This document shows, in pieces, positions 1 to 9,999 of a stretch of DNA of 64,000 nucleotides (positions are counted from its first letter, which is position 1; each line of letters opens with the position of its first letter). The stretch comes from Winogradskyella epiphytica (lineage in GTDB: Bacteria; Bacteroidota; Bacteroidia; Flavobacteriales; Flavobacteriaceae). A program made the position numbers and the translations under genes. Under the pieces are notes generated by a model. The model saw only the letters and a program-made list of their open reading frames with translations. It searched no databases and was not told the DNA's origin. The stretch covers positions 744,001-808,000 of the forward strand of contig NZ_QJTD01000001.1 in assembly GCF_003217215.1 (NCBI RefSeq), given 5' to 3'.

Positions 1-2272
1 TAGTATTTCCAGAGTATGTTCCAGAAGGCACTGTAAAACTTCCACTTACCGGACTAGTCTGAGTGGCTGATTGACTCAATACCTGTTCTCCCACATCAGA
101 AAAATCACCATCATGATTATAATCAATCCATACCGAATAACCTTCATTATACGTAGTTCCTGTCCAAGTTGGTGTTACCGTAATCGTATACGTTTGCCCT
201 TGCGTTAAATTTGTTGAAATATTTGTAAAGTCAGAATAATTCTGTGCTCCCGACGAATTGTTAATTGTTCCTAATTGAACGCGACTAATAAATTCGTCAT
301 TAACATTACTACTTGTAGATGTACAGTAGTTAAGTTGAACTTCAGTCGTTGTAAAATTCACAGTAGTTGAATAAGACGAAGTTGAACCATCTGTACATTT
401 ACTTCTCACTTGTACTTCGTAAGATGTTTCAGGCGTTAAACCTGATAATGATGTTGATGATCCCGATACAGATGATGTTGTCCAAGCAGAAGCTCCTACT
501 TGACGGTATCTAAAATCATATGAAGCTCCAGAAACAGCATCCCATGATACTGTGGCTGTAGACGAACCAAACCCATCAATAGAAAGCCCGGTTGGGGTCG
601 TCGCACTACATACAATAGGTGTTCCTGATAATCCAGTAACAATTAACGAGTAGTTTTGACTTCCTCCTGTTAAACTACCTTTATGAGTCACTGTAATAGT
701 GTAGGTTCCCGAAGCGTTAGTTACATCTACCCTTTCATAAGGATCCTTAGAATTATCACCCTTTCCATTAGTAGTTACCCCGGTTAATCTCCAAGGCGAA
801 TGCGTAGTACCTCCTTTCGTTACTCTAATATCTAAATCATTCACTAAAACAGCCGCGTTAGAATTAGCTGTAGTTGTAGCAACTCCTGCTCTATCTGTCC
901 ATGATATAGAGGCATACAGATCGTTAATTCCATCTGAATCTACTGTAATTTGATAAGACTGTCCATTCATCAAAGTCAACTCTTCAATCTTAGATTCGTT
1001 TCCATTATTAGTAATTGCTTCTGCTGCGCGCTTCGTATTCATTAATCCCCAACCATAAATCGCGTCAGGCCCATTAGAACCTGCATCATCAGCAGTATGA
1101 AGTGCTAAACCTTTTAAGGTAGCCGCTCTCATATAACTTCCGCTTACATTATTGGCATGTTGTTGAAGTAGCAATAATGAACCTGCGACATTTGGAGATG
1201 CCATTGAAGTTCCTGTAATGCTATTATATGCTGTATTGCTCGATTCGTAAGTTGAATACACAGAAGTTCCATTTCCAGTAATATCTGGCTTTATTCTGTA
1301 ATCATCTGTTGGTCCTTCGCTACTACTACTATTAATAGAAACACTAACTAAATTTCCGTTAGTATCAATATTAGCATCCTGCGCGTTTGCAACAACCATA
1401 TTGTTTTTTGCTGTAGCATGACCTGAAAGTTTATCGTAAGACGAATTTCCATCTAAAGGCGCTCCATTTGCCGAATTGTCAGACCCATCATTTCCTGCAG
1501 CCACTACCATTAAATAGTAAGGAGCGTTAAACATAATGTCATCCCAATCTCTTGAGGTTGTAATATAACCTCCAAAATAATAATCTGGCAACTGAGGTTG
1601 ACCTTGCGCATTTCTAGCGGCATAGCCATAAGAGTGATTTGATACAAGCATACCGTTTCCTGCCGCAGTTGTACCTTCAGAGGTGTCGTTATTCCAATCG
1701 TATCCAATAGCTCTTGCTTGTGGCGCCATTCCTTTTGAATTTGAAACAACACCAGATGCGATTATGGTTCCTGTTACATGTGCCGAGTGGTAGTGTAAGG
1801 CTGTTGATCCGTCACCAACAGAAAATCGGTTAGTACCGCCTGGCCCATCGTATTCTTGATGCGAAGCACGTGCCAATCCACCATCCCAAACATGAGCTGT
1901 CATATTTTGACCATCTAAATTTAATCCTAATGAACCACCAGAATTTAAATGATTCGCACGAGTCGATTTCGAAGCTGCGATATTAAATGTAGTATAATAA
2001 ATGGGTCTTCCATCAGAAGAAATTTTTTGAATCTCTTGATAGGAGTCTTTCGTACTAATAATAAGTGGCCAACCATTTAATAATGCCATTTGTGTAGCTT
2101 TATCTTTTTCAGCTTTGGCTTGTGCGTTAAACTTTTTGCTTAATTCTTGAATGACCTGTTGATCATACCGGCTCGTAATTTGTTCTTTTTCTTGGGTAGT
2201 TTGCGCAAATACCGATGCCGTTGACAGCATTAATAAAATTACACTAAATACACTTAAATAGTTTTTTTTCAT
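1..2272 (-). CDS. Secreted subtilisin-like serine protease (S8), C-terminus cut by window edge
   Basis: This reading frame begins at an ATG at 2272 and stays open to the window start, giving about 757 residues without a stop. It starts with a signal peptide ending near VFAQ (residues 1-24). A subtilase domain follows with the catalytic triad visible: Asp130 in HVWDGG, His165 in HSAHVTGT, and Ser in GTSMASPN. A beta-rich domain, a fibronectin type III-like domain and a GEVED domain (motif WIDYNHDGDF) come next. Subtilases of this build in Flavobacteriaceae are normally exported by the type IX secretion system through a C-terminal sorting domain; that part would lie beyond the window, so this is inferred. 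The protein probably degrades extracellular protein. Family assignment is secure; substrate is unknown. Confidence 0.93.
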   Translation of the reverse strand, partial: MKKNYLSVFSVILLMLSTASVFAQTTQEKEQITSRYDQQVIQELSKKFNAQAKAEKDKATQMALLNGWPLIISTKDSYQEIQKISSDGRPIYYTTFNIAASKSTRANHLNSGGSLGLNLDGQNMTAHVWDGGLARASHQEYDGPGGTNRFSVGDGSTALHYHSAHVTGTIIASGVVSNSKGMAPQARAIGYDWNNDTSEGTTAAGNGMLVSNHSYGYAARNAQGQPQLPDYYFGGYITTSRDWDDIMFNAPYYLMVVAAGNDGSDNSANGAPLDGNSSYDKLSGHATAKNNMVVANAQDANIDTNGNLVSVSINSSSSEGPTDDYRIKPDITGNGTSVYSTYESSNTAYNSITGTSMASPNVAGSLLLLQQHANNVSGSYMRAATLKGLALHTADDAGSNGPDAIYGWGLMNTKRAAEAITNNGNESKIEELTLMNGQSYQITVDSDGINDLYASISWTDRAGVATTTANSNAAVLVNDLDIRVTKGGTTHSPWRLTGVTTNGKGDNSKDPYERVDVTNASGTYTITVTHKGSLTGGSQNYSLIVTGLSGTPIVCSATTPTGLSIDGFGSSTATVSWDAVSGASYDFRYRQVGASAWTTSSVSGSSTSLSGLTPETSYEVQVRSKCTDGSTSSYSTTVNFTTTEVQLNYCTSTSSNVNDEFISRVQLGTINNSSGAQNYSDFTNISTNLTQGQTYTITVTPTWTGTTYNEGYSVWIDYNHDGDFSDVGEQVLSQSATQTSPVSGSFTVPSGTYSGNT

Positions 2273-2437
2273 ACACATTTGCAATTTAAAGGGTGTTTTA
2301 TTTATAAAAATCTATTAAAAGTATTAATTTAATAACAAAAACATAATTATATAGCAGGTATTTCGTTAAAATACATACATCTTTTTTTCGTTATGGTTTT
2401 TCCACAACACTATTGAAGAAAATAACTACATTTACCT

Positions 2438-4129
2438 ATGGCAAAAGATGATTTACTCAAAGTTGAAGGTTTAGAAATTTCCTTTTTTAAAGACAAGATT
2501 GAAAAACAGATTATTAAAAATATTTCATTTGAAATACAAACGAATGAAATAGTTGCTGTGGTAGGCGAATCTGGGTCAGGTAAGTCAATTTCCTCACTAG
2601 CACTAATGGGATTATTACCAAAACAGATATCAAAAATCACATCTGGTTCTATTACATTCGATAATAAAAATTTGGTTAGCCTATCTGAAAGAGATTTTCA
2701 GTCTATTAGAGGACAAGAGATTGCGATGATTTTTCAAGAACCTATGAGTTCATTAAATCCATCTATGCGCTGTGGAAGACAGGTTGAAGAAATCTTGCAA
2801 CAACACCTTAAGTTATCTGCTTCAGAAATTAAAACTGAAGTTATAAACCTTTTCGACAAAGTAAAACTTCCTTATCCAGAACGCATGTATAAGGCTTATC
2901 CTCATGAAATTTCAGGTGGACAAAAGCAACGTGTTATGATCGCAATGGCAATTGCCTGCAAACCTAAATTACTTATTGCTGACGAACCTACAACAGCTTT
3001 AGATGTAACCGTTCAGAAAGAAATTTTAGAGCTCCTTAAAGACATTCAAAAAGACACTAAAATGTCCATTTTATTTATTTCACATGATTTGTCTTTAGTA
3101 TCAGAACTTGCCGACCGTGTTTTAGTAATGTATCAAGGGGAAATTGTTGAACAAGGGACGACCAATGAAATATTCAATTCTCCAAAAAACAACTATACAA
3201 AAGCACTCATTGCAGCACGACCTTCTACAGATTATCGTTTAAAACAACTCCCTACCATTTCAGATTTTATGACCAATAAGGTGAGTGACGCTGTAATTTC
3301 AGATGTGGATAGGAGGAAAAATCATGAAAAATTATATGCTCAAGCACCCTTGATAGAAATCATTAATGTAGAGAAAACCTATTTTTCAAAAACGGGATGG
3401 TTTTCTAAAGATCGCTCTTTTAATGCTGTTGATGGTGTAAGTTTTAAGGTGTATCCTGGAGAAACTTTAGGTTTAGTTGGAGAATCTGGATGTGGAAAAT
3501 CAACTTTAGGAAATGCCATTTTACAATTAGATAAAGCCACTTCGGGACAAATACTATATAAAGGAAAAGAAATTACTAATTTAAGCACTTCAGAAATGCG
3601 TGCTCTACGAAAAGACATCCAGATTATTTTTCAGGATCCTTTTGCATCTCTGAACCCACGATTAACCGTTGGTAATGCTATTATTGAACCGATGAAAGTT
3701 CATAATATTGGGACCTCTAATGCCTCAAGAAAAGAAAAAGTAATAGATATTTTAGAAAAGGTTGGTCTTGATGCCTCTGCCTTCGATAGATATCCTCATG
3801 AATTTTCTGGTGGTCAACGTCAACGTGTTGGCATTGCCAGAACTATAGCATTAGAACCTCAACTGATTGTTTGTGATGAATCTGTTTCAGCTTTAGATAT
3901 TTCAGTACAAGCCCAGGTTTTAAACTTACTTAACGATTTAAAACATCAATTTGGATTTACCTATATATTCATATCACACGACTTAGCGGTTGTAAAATAT
4001 ATGGCTGATCAATTATTGGTAATGAATAAAGGAAAAATAGAAGAAATTGGAGATGCTGACAAGATTTATGCATCGCCAAAAAAAGAATACACCAAGAAAT
4101 TAATTCATGCTATTCCAAAAGGATTATAG
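2438..4129 (+). CDS. Peptide-type ABC transporter ATPase, two fused nucleotide-binding domains
   Basis: This is a tandem ATPase of the DppD-DppF/YejF type, which powers uptake of oligopeptides or similar compounds with separate membrane permeases. The first half carries a Walker A motif GESGSGKS (residues 43-50), signature SGGQKQR and Walker B LLIADEPTTALD. The second half repeats them as GESGCGKST (about 347), SGGQRQR and LIVCDESVSALD. In the second Walker B the usual Pro is replaced by Ser (DES), which also occurs in OppF/DppF-type domains. Length of 563 residues is normal for the fused form. No permease or binding protein gene adjoins it, so its partners are encoded elsewhere. Confidence 0.93.
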   Translation: MAKDDLLKVEGLEISFFKDKIEKQIIKNISFEIQTNEIVAVVGESGSGKSISSLALMGLLPKQISKITSGSITFDNKNLVSLSERDFQSIRGQEIAMIFQEPMSSLNPSMRCGRQVEEILQQHLKLSASEIKTEVINLFDKVKLPYPERMYKAYPHEISGGQKQRVMIAMAIACKPKLLIADEPTTALDVTVQKEILELLKDIQKDTKMSILFISHDLSLVSELADRVLVMYQGEIVEQGTTNEIFNSPKNNYTKALIAARPSTDYRLKQLPTISDFMTNKVSDAVISDVDRRKNHEKLYAQAPLIEIINVEKTYFSKTGWFSKDRSFNAVDGVSFKVYPGETLGLVGESGCGKSTLGNAILQLDKATSGQILYKGKEITNLSTSEMRALRKDIQIIFQDPFASLNPRLTVGNAIIEPMKVHNIGTSNASRKEKVIDILEKVGLDASAFDRYPHEFSGGQRQRVGIARTIALEPQLIVCDESVSALDISVQAQVLNLLNDLKHQFGFTYIFISHDLAVVKYMADQLLVMNKGKIEEIGDADKIYASPKKEYTKKLIHAIPKGL

Positions 4130-4249
4130 CATGAATATTTTTCTGGCTAACTTAAAAACATTTGTAACTAACTCCATTGTGTCTTCGATAACTGAAAACT
4201 CATGGTCATCATTTAAAGTAGGTTCTGGTAGATTTGGTTTAGTGGTCAT
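4124..4249 (-). CDS. Possible small protein of 41 residues, unknown function
   Basis: A short open frame runs from an ATG at 4249 to a TAA at 4124. Its stop lies beside the stop of the ABC ATPase gene on the other strand, so the two frames overlap tail to tail by 6 bp. The product begins MTTKPNLPEPTLNDDHEF and ends with an amphipathic helix-like stretch rich in hydrophobic residues and ending ARKIFML. Composition looks protein-like (acidic N-terminus, basic C-terminus), and third codon positions favour A/T as in the neighbours. I do not recognise a family. It may be a real small protein, a truncated remnant or chance. Confidence 0.4.
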   Translation of the reverse strand: MTTKPNLPEPTLNDDHEFSVIEDTMELVTNVFKLARKIFML

Positions 4250-4426
4250 TAGTTAAAATTATAGTTTGGTTTGGGGCAAAAAGGCATTTACGTTATAACA
4301 AACAATCTTATTACTTGTGTTTTGCTAATATGAAACTTATTTTCAAAATATCAGTCAAAATACACAACAAATCGATATAATGCGTATTTTTTTAACATTT
4401 AACATCTTTTACGAAGATTTTACTTA

Positions 4427-4461
4427 CAAAAAAAACCGCTATGATTTAGCGGTTTTTTTTA
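4427..4461 (-). terminator. Intrinsic terminator of the scoA-scoB operon
   Basis: The arms AAAAACCGCT (4431-4440) and AGCGGTTTTT (4448-4457) pair around a 7-base loop, with T runs on both strands. It sits 15 bases past the scoB stop and could also stop rightward transcription from the ABC ATPase side. Confidence 0.85.
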
Positions 4462-4475
4462 TATTACACTAGTAA

Positions 4476-5129
4476 CTATACGTCCATTTCAGGAATTTCA
4501 CCTTCAATAATTAACTCTCCTTCGGTGGCCTTTACAATTTCCTCTACCGAAACTCCCGGTGCACGTTCTAAAAGTTTAAATCCTTTAGGAGTTACTTCTA
4601 TTACAGCTAAATTTGTTACAATTTTCTTTACACAACCAACCCCAGTTAATGGCAAAGAACATCTTTTTAATAATTTTGATTCTCCTGCTCTGTTGGTATG
4701 CATCATAGCAACGATAATATTTTCGGCACTAGCAACTAAATCCATAGCACCTCCCATACCTTTTACCATTTTACCTGGAATTTTCCAGTTAGCAATATCG
4801 CCATTCTCTGCGACTTCCATAGCGCCAAGAATCGTTAAATCTACGTGCTGGCCTCTAATCATTCCAAAACTCATTGCGGAGTCAAAAAAAGATGCTCCAG
4901 GTAAAGTAGTAATGGTTTGTTTACCTGCGTTAATAATATCGGCATCTTCTTCACCTTCGTAAGGAAAAGGCCCCATTCCTAAGACGCCATTTTCACTCTG
5001 AAACTCCACTTCAATATCGTCTCGTACAAAATTTGCTACTAATGTTGGAATACCAATTCCTAAGTTAACATAGTAACCATTTTTTACTTCTTTTGCGATG
5101 CGTTTCGCTATTCCGTTTTTATCTAACAT
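4476..5129 (-). CDS. scoB: 3-oxoacid CoA-transferase subunit B
   Basis: Subunit B of succinyl-CoA:3-ketoacid CoA-transferase, which moves CoA from succinyl-CoA to acetoacetate and so connects ketone bodies to the TCA cycle. The SENGVLGMGP motif (residues 45-54) holds the catalytic Glu46 that forms the enzyme-CoA thioester. The GIGIPTLV segment near the start is also typical. Length of 217 residues is normal. It follows scoA with only 2 bases between stop and start, so the two are co-translated, and a terminator follows directly. The exact acyl substrate (acetoacetate or another 3-oxoacid) cannot be told from sequence alone. Confidence 0.93.
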   Translation of the reverse strand: MLDKNGIAKRIAKEVKNGYYVNLGIGIPTLVANFVRDDIEVEFQSENGVLGMGPFPYEGEEDADIINAGKQTITTLPGASFFDSAMSFGMIRGQHVDLTILGAMEVAENGDIANWKIPGKMVKGMGGAMDLVASAENIIVAMMHTNRAGESKLLKRCSLPLTGVGCVKKIVTNLAVIEVTPKGFKLLERAPGVSVEEIVKATEGELIIEGEIPEMDV

Positions 5130-5131
5130 AA

Positions 5132-5833
5132 TTATGCTCTTTGTCTTACCGTTAATTGTTCAATTCTCTTTTCATATGTTTCACCTTGAAAAATACGTTG
5201 AACAAAAATACCTGGAATATGAATTTGATTTGGATCTAACTCACCTACAGGAACCAATTCTTCAACCTCAACTACAGTTATCTTAGCGGCTCCGCACATT
5301 ACAGGATTAAAGTTTCTCGCTGTTCCTTTGAATATTAAATTCCCGGCAGCATCACCTTTCCAAGCTTTGATAAAAGCAAAATCGGCTTTGAACGCATGTT
5401 CTAAAACATACATTTTACCATCAAATTCTCTTGTTTCTTTTCCTTCTGCGACTTCTGTTCCATATCCTGCAGGCGTATAAATAGCTGGAAAACCAGCCTG
5501 TGCCGCTCTACAGCGCTCTGCCAAAGTCCCTTGAGGGATTAATTCTACGTCCAATTCACCAGAAAGCATCTGACGTTCAAACTCATCATTTTCACCCACA
5601 TAAGACGATACCATCTTTTTAATCTGTTTTTGGTGTAATAATAATCCCAAACCAAAGTCGTCTACTCCAGCATTATTGGATATACAGGTTAAACCTTTTA
5701 TATTTCTTTTTACGAGTTCGGCGATGGCATTTTCTGGAATACCAGACAAGCCAAATCCACCAAACATACAGGTCATATTGTCTTTCACACCTTCAAGTGC
5801 TTCAGTAATATTCGCTACTTTTTTATTGATCAT
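5132..5833 (-). CDS. scoA: 3-oxoacid CoA-transferase subunit A
   Basis: Subunit A of the heteromeric 3-oxoacid CoA-transferase. The conserved N-terminal glycine-rich segment [13 protein letters not shown] (about residues 25-37) and the later [13 protein letters not shown] segment mark CoA-transferase family I subunit A. At 233 residues it has the usual length. It is the first gene of a two-gene operon with scoB, which starts 2 bases after its stop. Upstream on the minus strand a degenerate -7 element TATTTTTC lies about 20 bases from the start. Confidence 0.93.
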   Translation of the reverse strand: MINKKVANITEALEGVKDNMTCMFGGFGLSGIPENAIAELVKRNIKGLTCISNNAGVDDFGLGLLLHQKQIKKMVSSYVGENDEFERQMLSGELDVELIPQGTLAERCRAAQAGFPAIYTPAGYGTEVAEGKETREFDGKMYVLEHAFKADFAFIKAWKGDAAGNLIFKGTARNFNPVMCGAAKITVVEVEELVPVGELDPNQIHIPGIFVQRIFQGETYEKRIEQLTVRQRA

Positions 5834-5925
5834 ATTTAAAAAATTTTGCTTTTGAAAAATACGAAACTATACGTTAAAATTATAATTTTCCAACCTTAAT
5901 TATAGGTGTGACTATTGATGATTTT

Positions 5926-8283
5926 TTAAAAATCTATCTGAATATCTCCTTCGGAACCTCCCTCAGAATCAGTACTACCTTCACCTGTAGAATCACAGTC
6001 AACGTTAATAGACAGGTTTGCTGGTTTTTCAAAATTCCCTTTAGAAACTTCTAAAGTTTCATCTGCATAACAGGCTTTCATGAACAAACCAAATATTGGT
6101 AGTGCCATAGAGGCTCCTTGACCATACCTAATAGATTTAAAATGTGCGGCTCTATCCTCTGCTCCAACCCAAACTCCGGTTACGAGATTTGGCACCATAC
6201 CCATAAACCAACCGTCACTTTGGTTTTGTGTAGTACCAGTTTTACCCGCTATAGGATTATCTAGTTCGTATGGATATCCCGTCATAATTTCTTTGTACAA
6301 CGGTGTGCTTTTTAGCCATGAGCTATTATGCCTAAGTCTGGTACCCGAGCCTCCTTGAGTAACACCTTCCATAAGGTTTACAGTTACATAAGCAACTTCC
6401 TCACTTAGAACATCTTTACTTTCAGGAACAAATTGATACAACATGGTCCCATTTTTATCTTCAATTCGCGTAATCATTACAGGTTTATTATACACCCCTT
6501 TATTGGCAAAAGTCGAATAGGCCGCCACCATTTCATAAACACTAATATCTGCTGTTCCCAAAGCAATGGCTGGCACAGGTAATATTTCTTCTTCCACGCC
6601 TAATTTTTTCGCCATTTCCACAACAGGCTGTGGTCCAATTTCGTTTATTAGACGCGCTGTAATTGTGTTAGTTGAACTAGCTAGAGCGTCTTTTAACGTC
6701 TGCTTTCCTGAATAGTTACCATCTGAATTTTTTGTCGTCCAAGGTTCTGGGTTTCCAAATTTATTCGCTTCAATGGTTATAGGTGTTCTTGGAAATGAAT
6801 CACATGGTGAAAATTGCAACTGATCAATTGCTGTAGCATAAACAAAAGGTTTAAAAGTAGATCCCACCTGACGTTTACCTTGCTTAACCATGTCAAATTG
6901 GAAATGTCTATAGTTCATTCCGCCAACCCAAGCCTTTACATGTCCCGTCAATGGATCCATAGACATCATCCCTGGACGCAAAAACGATTTATAATAGCGC
7001 ATAGAATCGATTGGCTTCATAATGGTATCCACTTCACTTGCTTTACCATCTATCCATTTAAAAACTGTCATTTCCGTTGGTACGTCAAATGATGCAATAA
7101 TCTCTTTATCAGATTTTCCTTGATTTTTTAATATTCTCCATCGTTCACCTCGCCTCATTCCATTATTCATCAGCGTATTTACTTCTGATTGTGTTAGCCC
7201 TACAAATGGCGCTGTTTTATTTCGCTCTGGTGTATTTTGATGATCAAATTCTGCCTGCAACCTTGGCATATGTTGTTCAATCGCGTCTTCAGCATACTTC
7301 TGCATGCGTGAATCTATAGTTGTAAAAATTTTAAGACCATCAGTATATAAGTCATATTTACTTCCATCTGGTTTTCTATTGTTTTCGTCATTTGCCCAAT
7401 CTCTCATAAAACCTCTTAAATATTCTCTAAAATACGTGGCAATTCCTTCACGGTGAGATTCAGGTGAATAATTTAAATCTAAATCCGTTTTTTGAAGTGA
7501 GTCTTTTAGTGCTTCAGAAATGAAGTCATATTTGGCCATTTGCGCAAGCACCACATTCCGTCTATTTCTTGTCCCTACAGGATTTTTATGTGGCCTTGGG
7601 TTATATAATGATGGATTTTTTAACATCCCGACAATCATAGCCGATTCCTTGATATCTAAATTTTTAGGCTCTTTACCAAAATAAATCCTAGCGGCACTTC
7701 GTATACCGTCTGCATTATTATTAAAATCAACGATATTAAAATACATTGCTATAATTTCTTCTTTGGTATATTGACGTTCTAAACGAATGGCAATGACCCA
7801 CTCTCTTACTTTTTGAGAAAGACGTTCTATGATATTTGCAGAAACTTGCTTAGTAAATAAATTCTTAGCTAATTGTTGAGAAACAGTACTGGCTCCACCT
7901 CCTTTTCCTAATTTATAAATAGCTCTTAGTGTACCTCTGCCATCAATACCTGAATGTTTATAATACCGAATATCTTCTGTTGCAATCAAAGCATCCACTA
8001 TATTTTGGGGTAAATCAGCATAGCCAATAGGTGTTCTATTATCATTAAAATAGAATTTTCCTAATGTCTCACCATCTGAAGAAATTATTTCCGTCGCTTG
8101 ATTCGTTTCCGGGTTCTCCAACCTAGTGTGATCTGGCATTTCACCTAAAAACCCCCAAGATGCGAATAGAAACAATAACACTACAGATAGGATTCCTCCT
8201 AAGAATACTATCCAAAACCAACGTACATATTTTGAAAAATCTAAAGTTTCAGATTTAGATTTTGAAGTTTTCTTTTTTGCCAT
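5926..8283 (-). CDS. Penicillin-binding protein 1A (glycosyltransferase/transpeptidase)
   Basis: Bifunctional class A penicillin-binding protein that polymerises and cross-links peptidoglycan at the outer face of the inner membrane. A short basic cytoplasmic tail (residues 1-20) precedes one membrane anchor (about 21-45). The GT51 glycosyltransferase domain shows the catalytic Glu103 in ATEDIRYY and the QQLAKNL motif at 136-142. The transpeptidase domain shows GSTFKPF with the active-site Ser, SSTN, and KTGTTQ. The 785 residues end in a Ser/Gly/Asp-rich tail. It starts 2 bases after gldH ends, so both belong to the ricT-gldH-PBP1A operon. Confidence 0.95.
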   Translation of the reverse strand: MAKKKTSKSKSETLDFSKYVRWFWIVFLGGILSVVLLFLFASWGFLGEMPDHTRLENPETNQATEIISSDGETLGKFYFNDNRTPIGYADLPQNIVDALIATEDIRYYKHSGIDGRGTLRAIYKLGKGGGASTVSQQLAKNLFTKQVSANIIERLSQKVREWVIAIRLERQYTKEEIIAMYFNIVDFNNNADGIRSAARIYFGKEPKNLDIKESAMIVGMLKNPSLYNPRPHKNPVGTRNRRNVVLAQMAKYDFISEALKDSLQKTDLDLNYSPESHREGIATYFREYLRGFMRDWANDENNRKPDGSKYDLYTDGLKIFTTIDSRMQKYAEDAIEQHMPRLQAEFDHQNTPERNKTAPFVGLTQSEVNTLMNNGMRRGERWRILKNQGKSDKEIIASFDVPTEMTVFKWIDGKASEVDTIMKPIDSMRYYKSFLRPGMMSMDPLTGHVKAWVGGMNYRHFQFDMVKQGKRQVGSTFKPFVYATAIDQLQFSPCDSFPRTPITIEANKFGNPEPWTTKNSDGNYSGKQTLKDALASSTNTITARLINEIGPQPVVEMAKKLGVEEEILPVPAIALGTADISVYEMVAAYSTFANKGVYNKPVMITRIEDKNGTMLYQFVPESKDVLSEEVAYVTVNLMEGVTQGGSGTRLRHNSSWLKSTPLYKEIMTGYPYELDNPIAGKTGTTQNQSDGWFMGMVPNLVTGVWVGAEDRAAHFKSIRYGQGASMALPIFGLFMKACYADETLEVSKGNFEKPANLSINVDCDSTGEGSTDSEGGSEGDIQIDF

Positions 8284-8285
8284 AT

Positions 8286-8798
8286 TTACTTGTTTTGAAC
8301 CTGTTCTACCCTAAAACCAATATCAGTTATACCTTCTAAATACTCTAAACCATTAACGTCGCCATTTTTACGCATCGCATGTTGAATGTTTATGGTATAA
8401 TCGCCTTCTTCGTTAAATACAAAGGGCTCTTTATACCCTCTAAACCACAATTTATTTTCCTTATGATCTGTGAAGCCTGTTCCTAATAACTCACCACTTG
8501 GTGCTGCCATTTTATACTCTAAAGTATCTGTTACAGCTTTACCATTTGGATAGTTAAGTTCTACAATTAAAAATAAATTATTAAACTTATAATCGTCTGT
8601 ATTCCTTAAGTTCACATATAAATTATAGTTATTTATAGTGTCTGGAGCTTCAAATTTAAAGCTTGCTATAGAATCTTTATGCCATTGATTAGGCACTGAT
8701 TTATAGGAATCGAAAACAGCATTTGAGTCGCAACTAAAGCATAAAAAACCACTGATTACTATAAGAAATAACCCTTTAGCTCTTCTTAGTTTTGGCAT
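8286..8798 (-). CDS. gldH: Gliding motility lipoprotein GldH
   Basis: GldH is a lipoprotein needed for gliding motility in Flavobacterium; it has no known enzyme motif. I place the start at the ATG at 8798 (MPKLRRAKGLF), which puts the hydrophobic signal segment at the N-terminus and Cys of FLCFSCDS as the lipidated residue. The frame stays open further upstream, inside ricT, but that part is a basic shadow of the ricT tail. An ATG at 8810 is an alternative start. The gene overlaps the 3' end of ricT by 23 bases and is followed after 2 bases by the PBP1A gene. The mature part contains the tract NNYNLYVNLRNTDDYKFNN typical of GldH. Confidence 0.85.
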   Translation of the reverse strand: MPKLRRAKGLFLIVISGFLCFSCDSNAVFDSYKSVPNQWHKDSIASFKFEAPDTINNYNLYVNLRNTDDYKFNNLFLIVELNYPNGKAVTDTLEYKMAAPSGELLGTGFTDHKENKLWFRGYKEPFVFNEEGDYTINIQHAMRKNGDVNGLEYLEGITDIGFRVEQVQNK

Positions 8799-9999
8799 TT
8801 GTCTTGGCATTTGGATTTTTACTGCGATTTCGAGGTGTATTTTTGTTGTTTCTGCTCTTGGTATTTTTCTTACCCTTATTGTTTCTACGTTTTTTATTGG
8901 ACTTTGGACTATCAAAACGCGTTAAACTATCTTGCCCTACAACGTTCTCAAATTCGTTTTTAGTGTCTTGGATGTGCTCAGCAGCATATTCTTCTAAACT
9001 AGATACTTTTTCTTTCTTCTTGTTTTTAGCTATAATTTCATTGGCTTGATCTGTATTGATGACATGCCAATTCATCCATTCCCCTTCATAAGCATACCAC
9101 ATTAAGCCTTTAAAAATATCGGTCTTTTGACATACTGCATTTCCTTTTTCGGTATATAATTTTATATCAGATTTTGGAAACGCTTTTAAGGCGTCTAAAT
9201 AGGCATCTAACTCATAGTTAAGACAACATTTTAATTTACCACATTGTCCCGCTAATTTTAATGGGTTTAAAGATAATTGCTGGTAACGTGCAGCAGAAGT
9301 ACTAACCGATCTAAAATCGGTTAACCATGTAGAACAACATAGTTCTCTTCCACAAGAGCCAATACCACCAAGTCTAGCTGCTTCTTGTCTGAAGCCTACT
9401 TGCTTCATTTCAATTCGCGTTCTAAACTCGCGTGCAAAAACTTTAATCAACTCTCTAAAATCTACACGTTCTTCTGCGGTATAATAAAAGGTTGCTTTGC
9501 TACCGTCTCCTTGAAATTCTATATCCGAAATTTTCATTTTCAGATTTAAGTCTATAGCAAATTGACGTGCCTTCACTTTCATTGGTTCTTCTCTATCTCT
9601 AGCTTCAGACCAAATGTCAATATCTTTTTGAGACGCTTTGCGGTAAATTTTTAGAACATTCTCTGCGTCGTCCATACGGACTTTCTTACGCTTCATTTGT
9701 ACTCTGACTAATTCACCAGTAAGAGTAACCATTCCAATATCATGACCGGATTTTGCCTGTGTCGCCACAATATCTCCGATGCTTAAAGTGAGGTTTTCAG
9801 TATTTTTATAATATTGTTTTCTGCCATTTTTAAAACGAACTTCAACTCCAATAAAGGGGTCTTGTCCGTTAGGAAGCGACATATTAGCTAACCAATCAAA
9901 AACAGTAAGTTTATTGCAGCTATCTGTACCACAAGTTCCGTTGTTTTTGCATCCTTTTGGTTGGCCATCTTTACCAGTTGAGCAACTGTTACAAGCCAT
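8776..9999 (-). CDS. ricT: PSP1-domain regulatory protein RicT (YaaT)
   Basis: RicT belongs to the PSP1 C-terminal family. In Bacillus it forms an Fe-S-containing complex with RicA and RicF that controls RNase Y; here the partners are not in view. An N-terminal cysteine-rich stretch (CNSC, CKNNGTCGTDSC, residues 3-28) precedes the PSP1 domain. That domain carries GGIGSCGRELCCSTW and CGKLKCCLNYE, the conserved cysteine motifs of the family. The last 50 residues are a Lys/Arg/Asn-rich tail that could bind nucleic acid. It is first in the operon with gldH and PBP1A, an order common in Flavobacteriaceae. Confidence 0.9.
   Translation of the reverse strand: MACNSCSTGKDGQPKGCKNNGTCGTDSCNKLTVFDWLANMSLPNGQDPFIGVEVRFKNGRKQYYKNTENLTLSIGDIVATQAKSGHDIGMVTLTGELVRVQMKRKKVRMDDAENVLKIYRKASQKDIDIWSEARDREEPMKVKARQFAIDLNLKMKISDIEFQGDGSKATFYYTAEERVDFRELIKVFAREFRTRIEMKQVGFRQEAARLGGIGSCGRELCCSTWLTDFRSVSTSAARYQQLSLNPLKLAGQCGKLKCCLNYELDAYLDALKAFPKSDIKLYTEKGNAVCQKTDIFKGLMWYAYEGEWMNWHVINTDQANEIIAKNKKKEKVSSLEEYAAEHIQDTKNEFENVVGQDSLTRFDSPKSNKKRRNNKGKKNTKSRNNKNTPRNRSKNPNAKTNAKTKKS

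Noticed and set aside
4250-4426. Searched for a riboswitch or small RNA in the ABC ATPase/scoB gap
   Set aside because: Only AT-rich sequence without a stable fold other than the scoB terminator.
6814-7092. 92-codon plus-strand frame inside the PBP1A gene
   Set aside because: Opposite strand of a clear coding region; His/Cys-rich composition without any motif.
8811-8915. Upstream extension of the gldH frame inside ricT
   Set aside because: The extra 35 residues are a shadow of the basic ricT tail and would bury the lipoprotein signal peptide.
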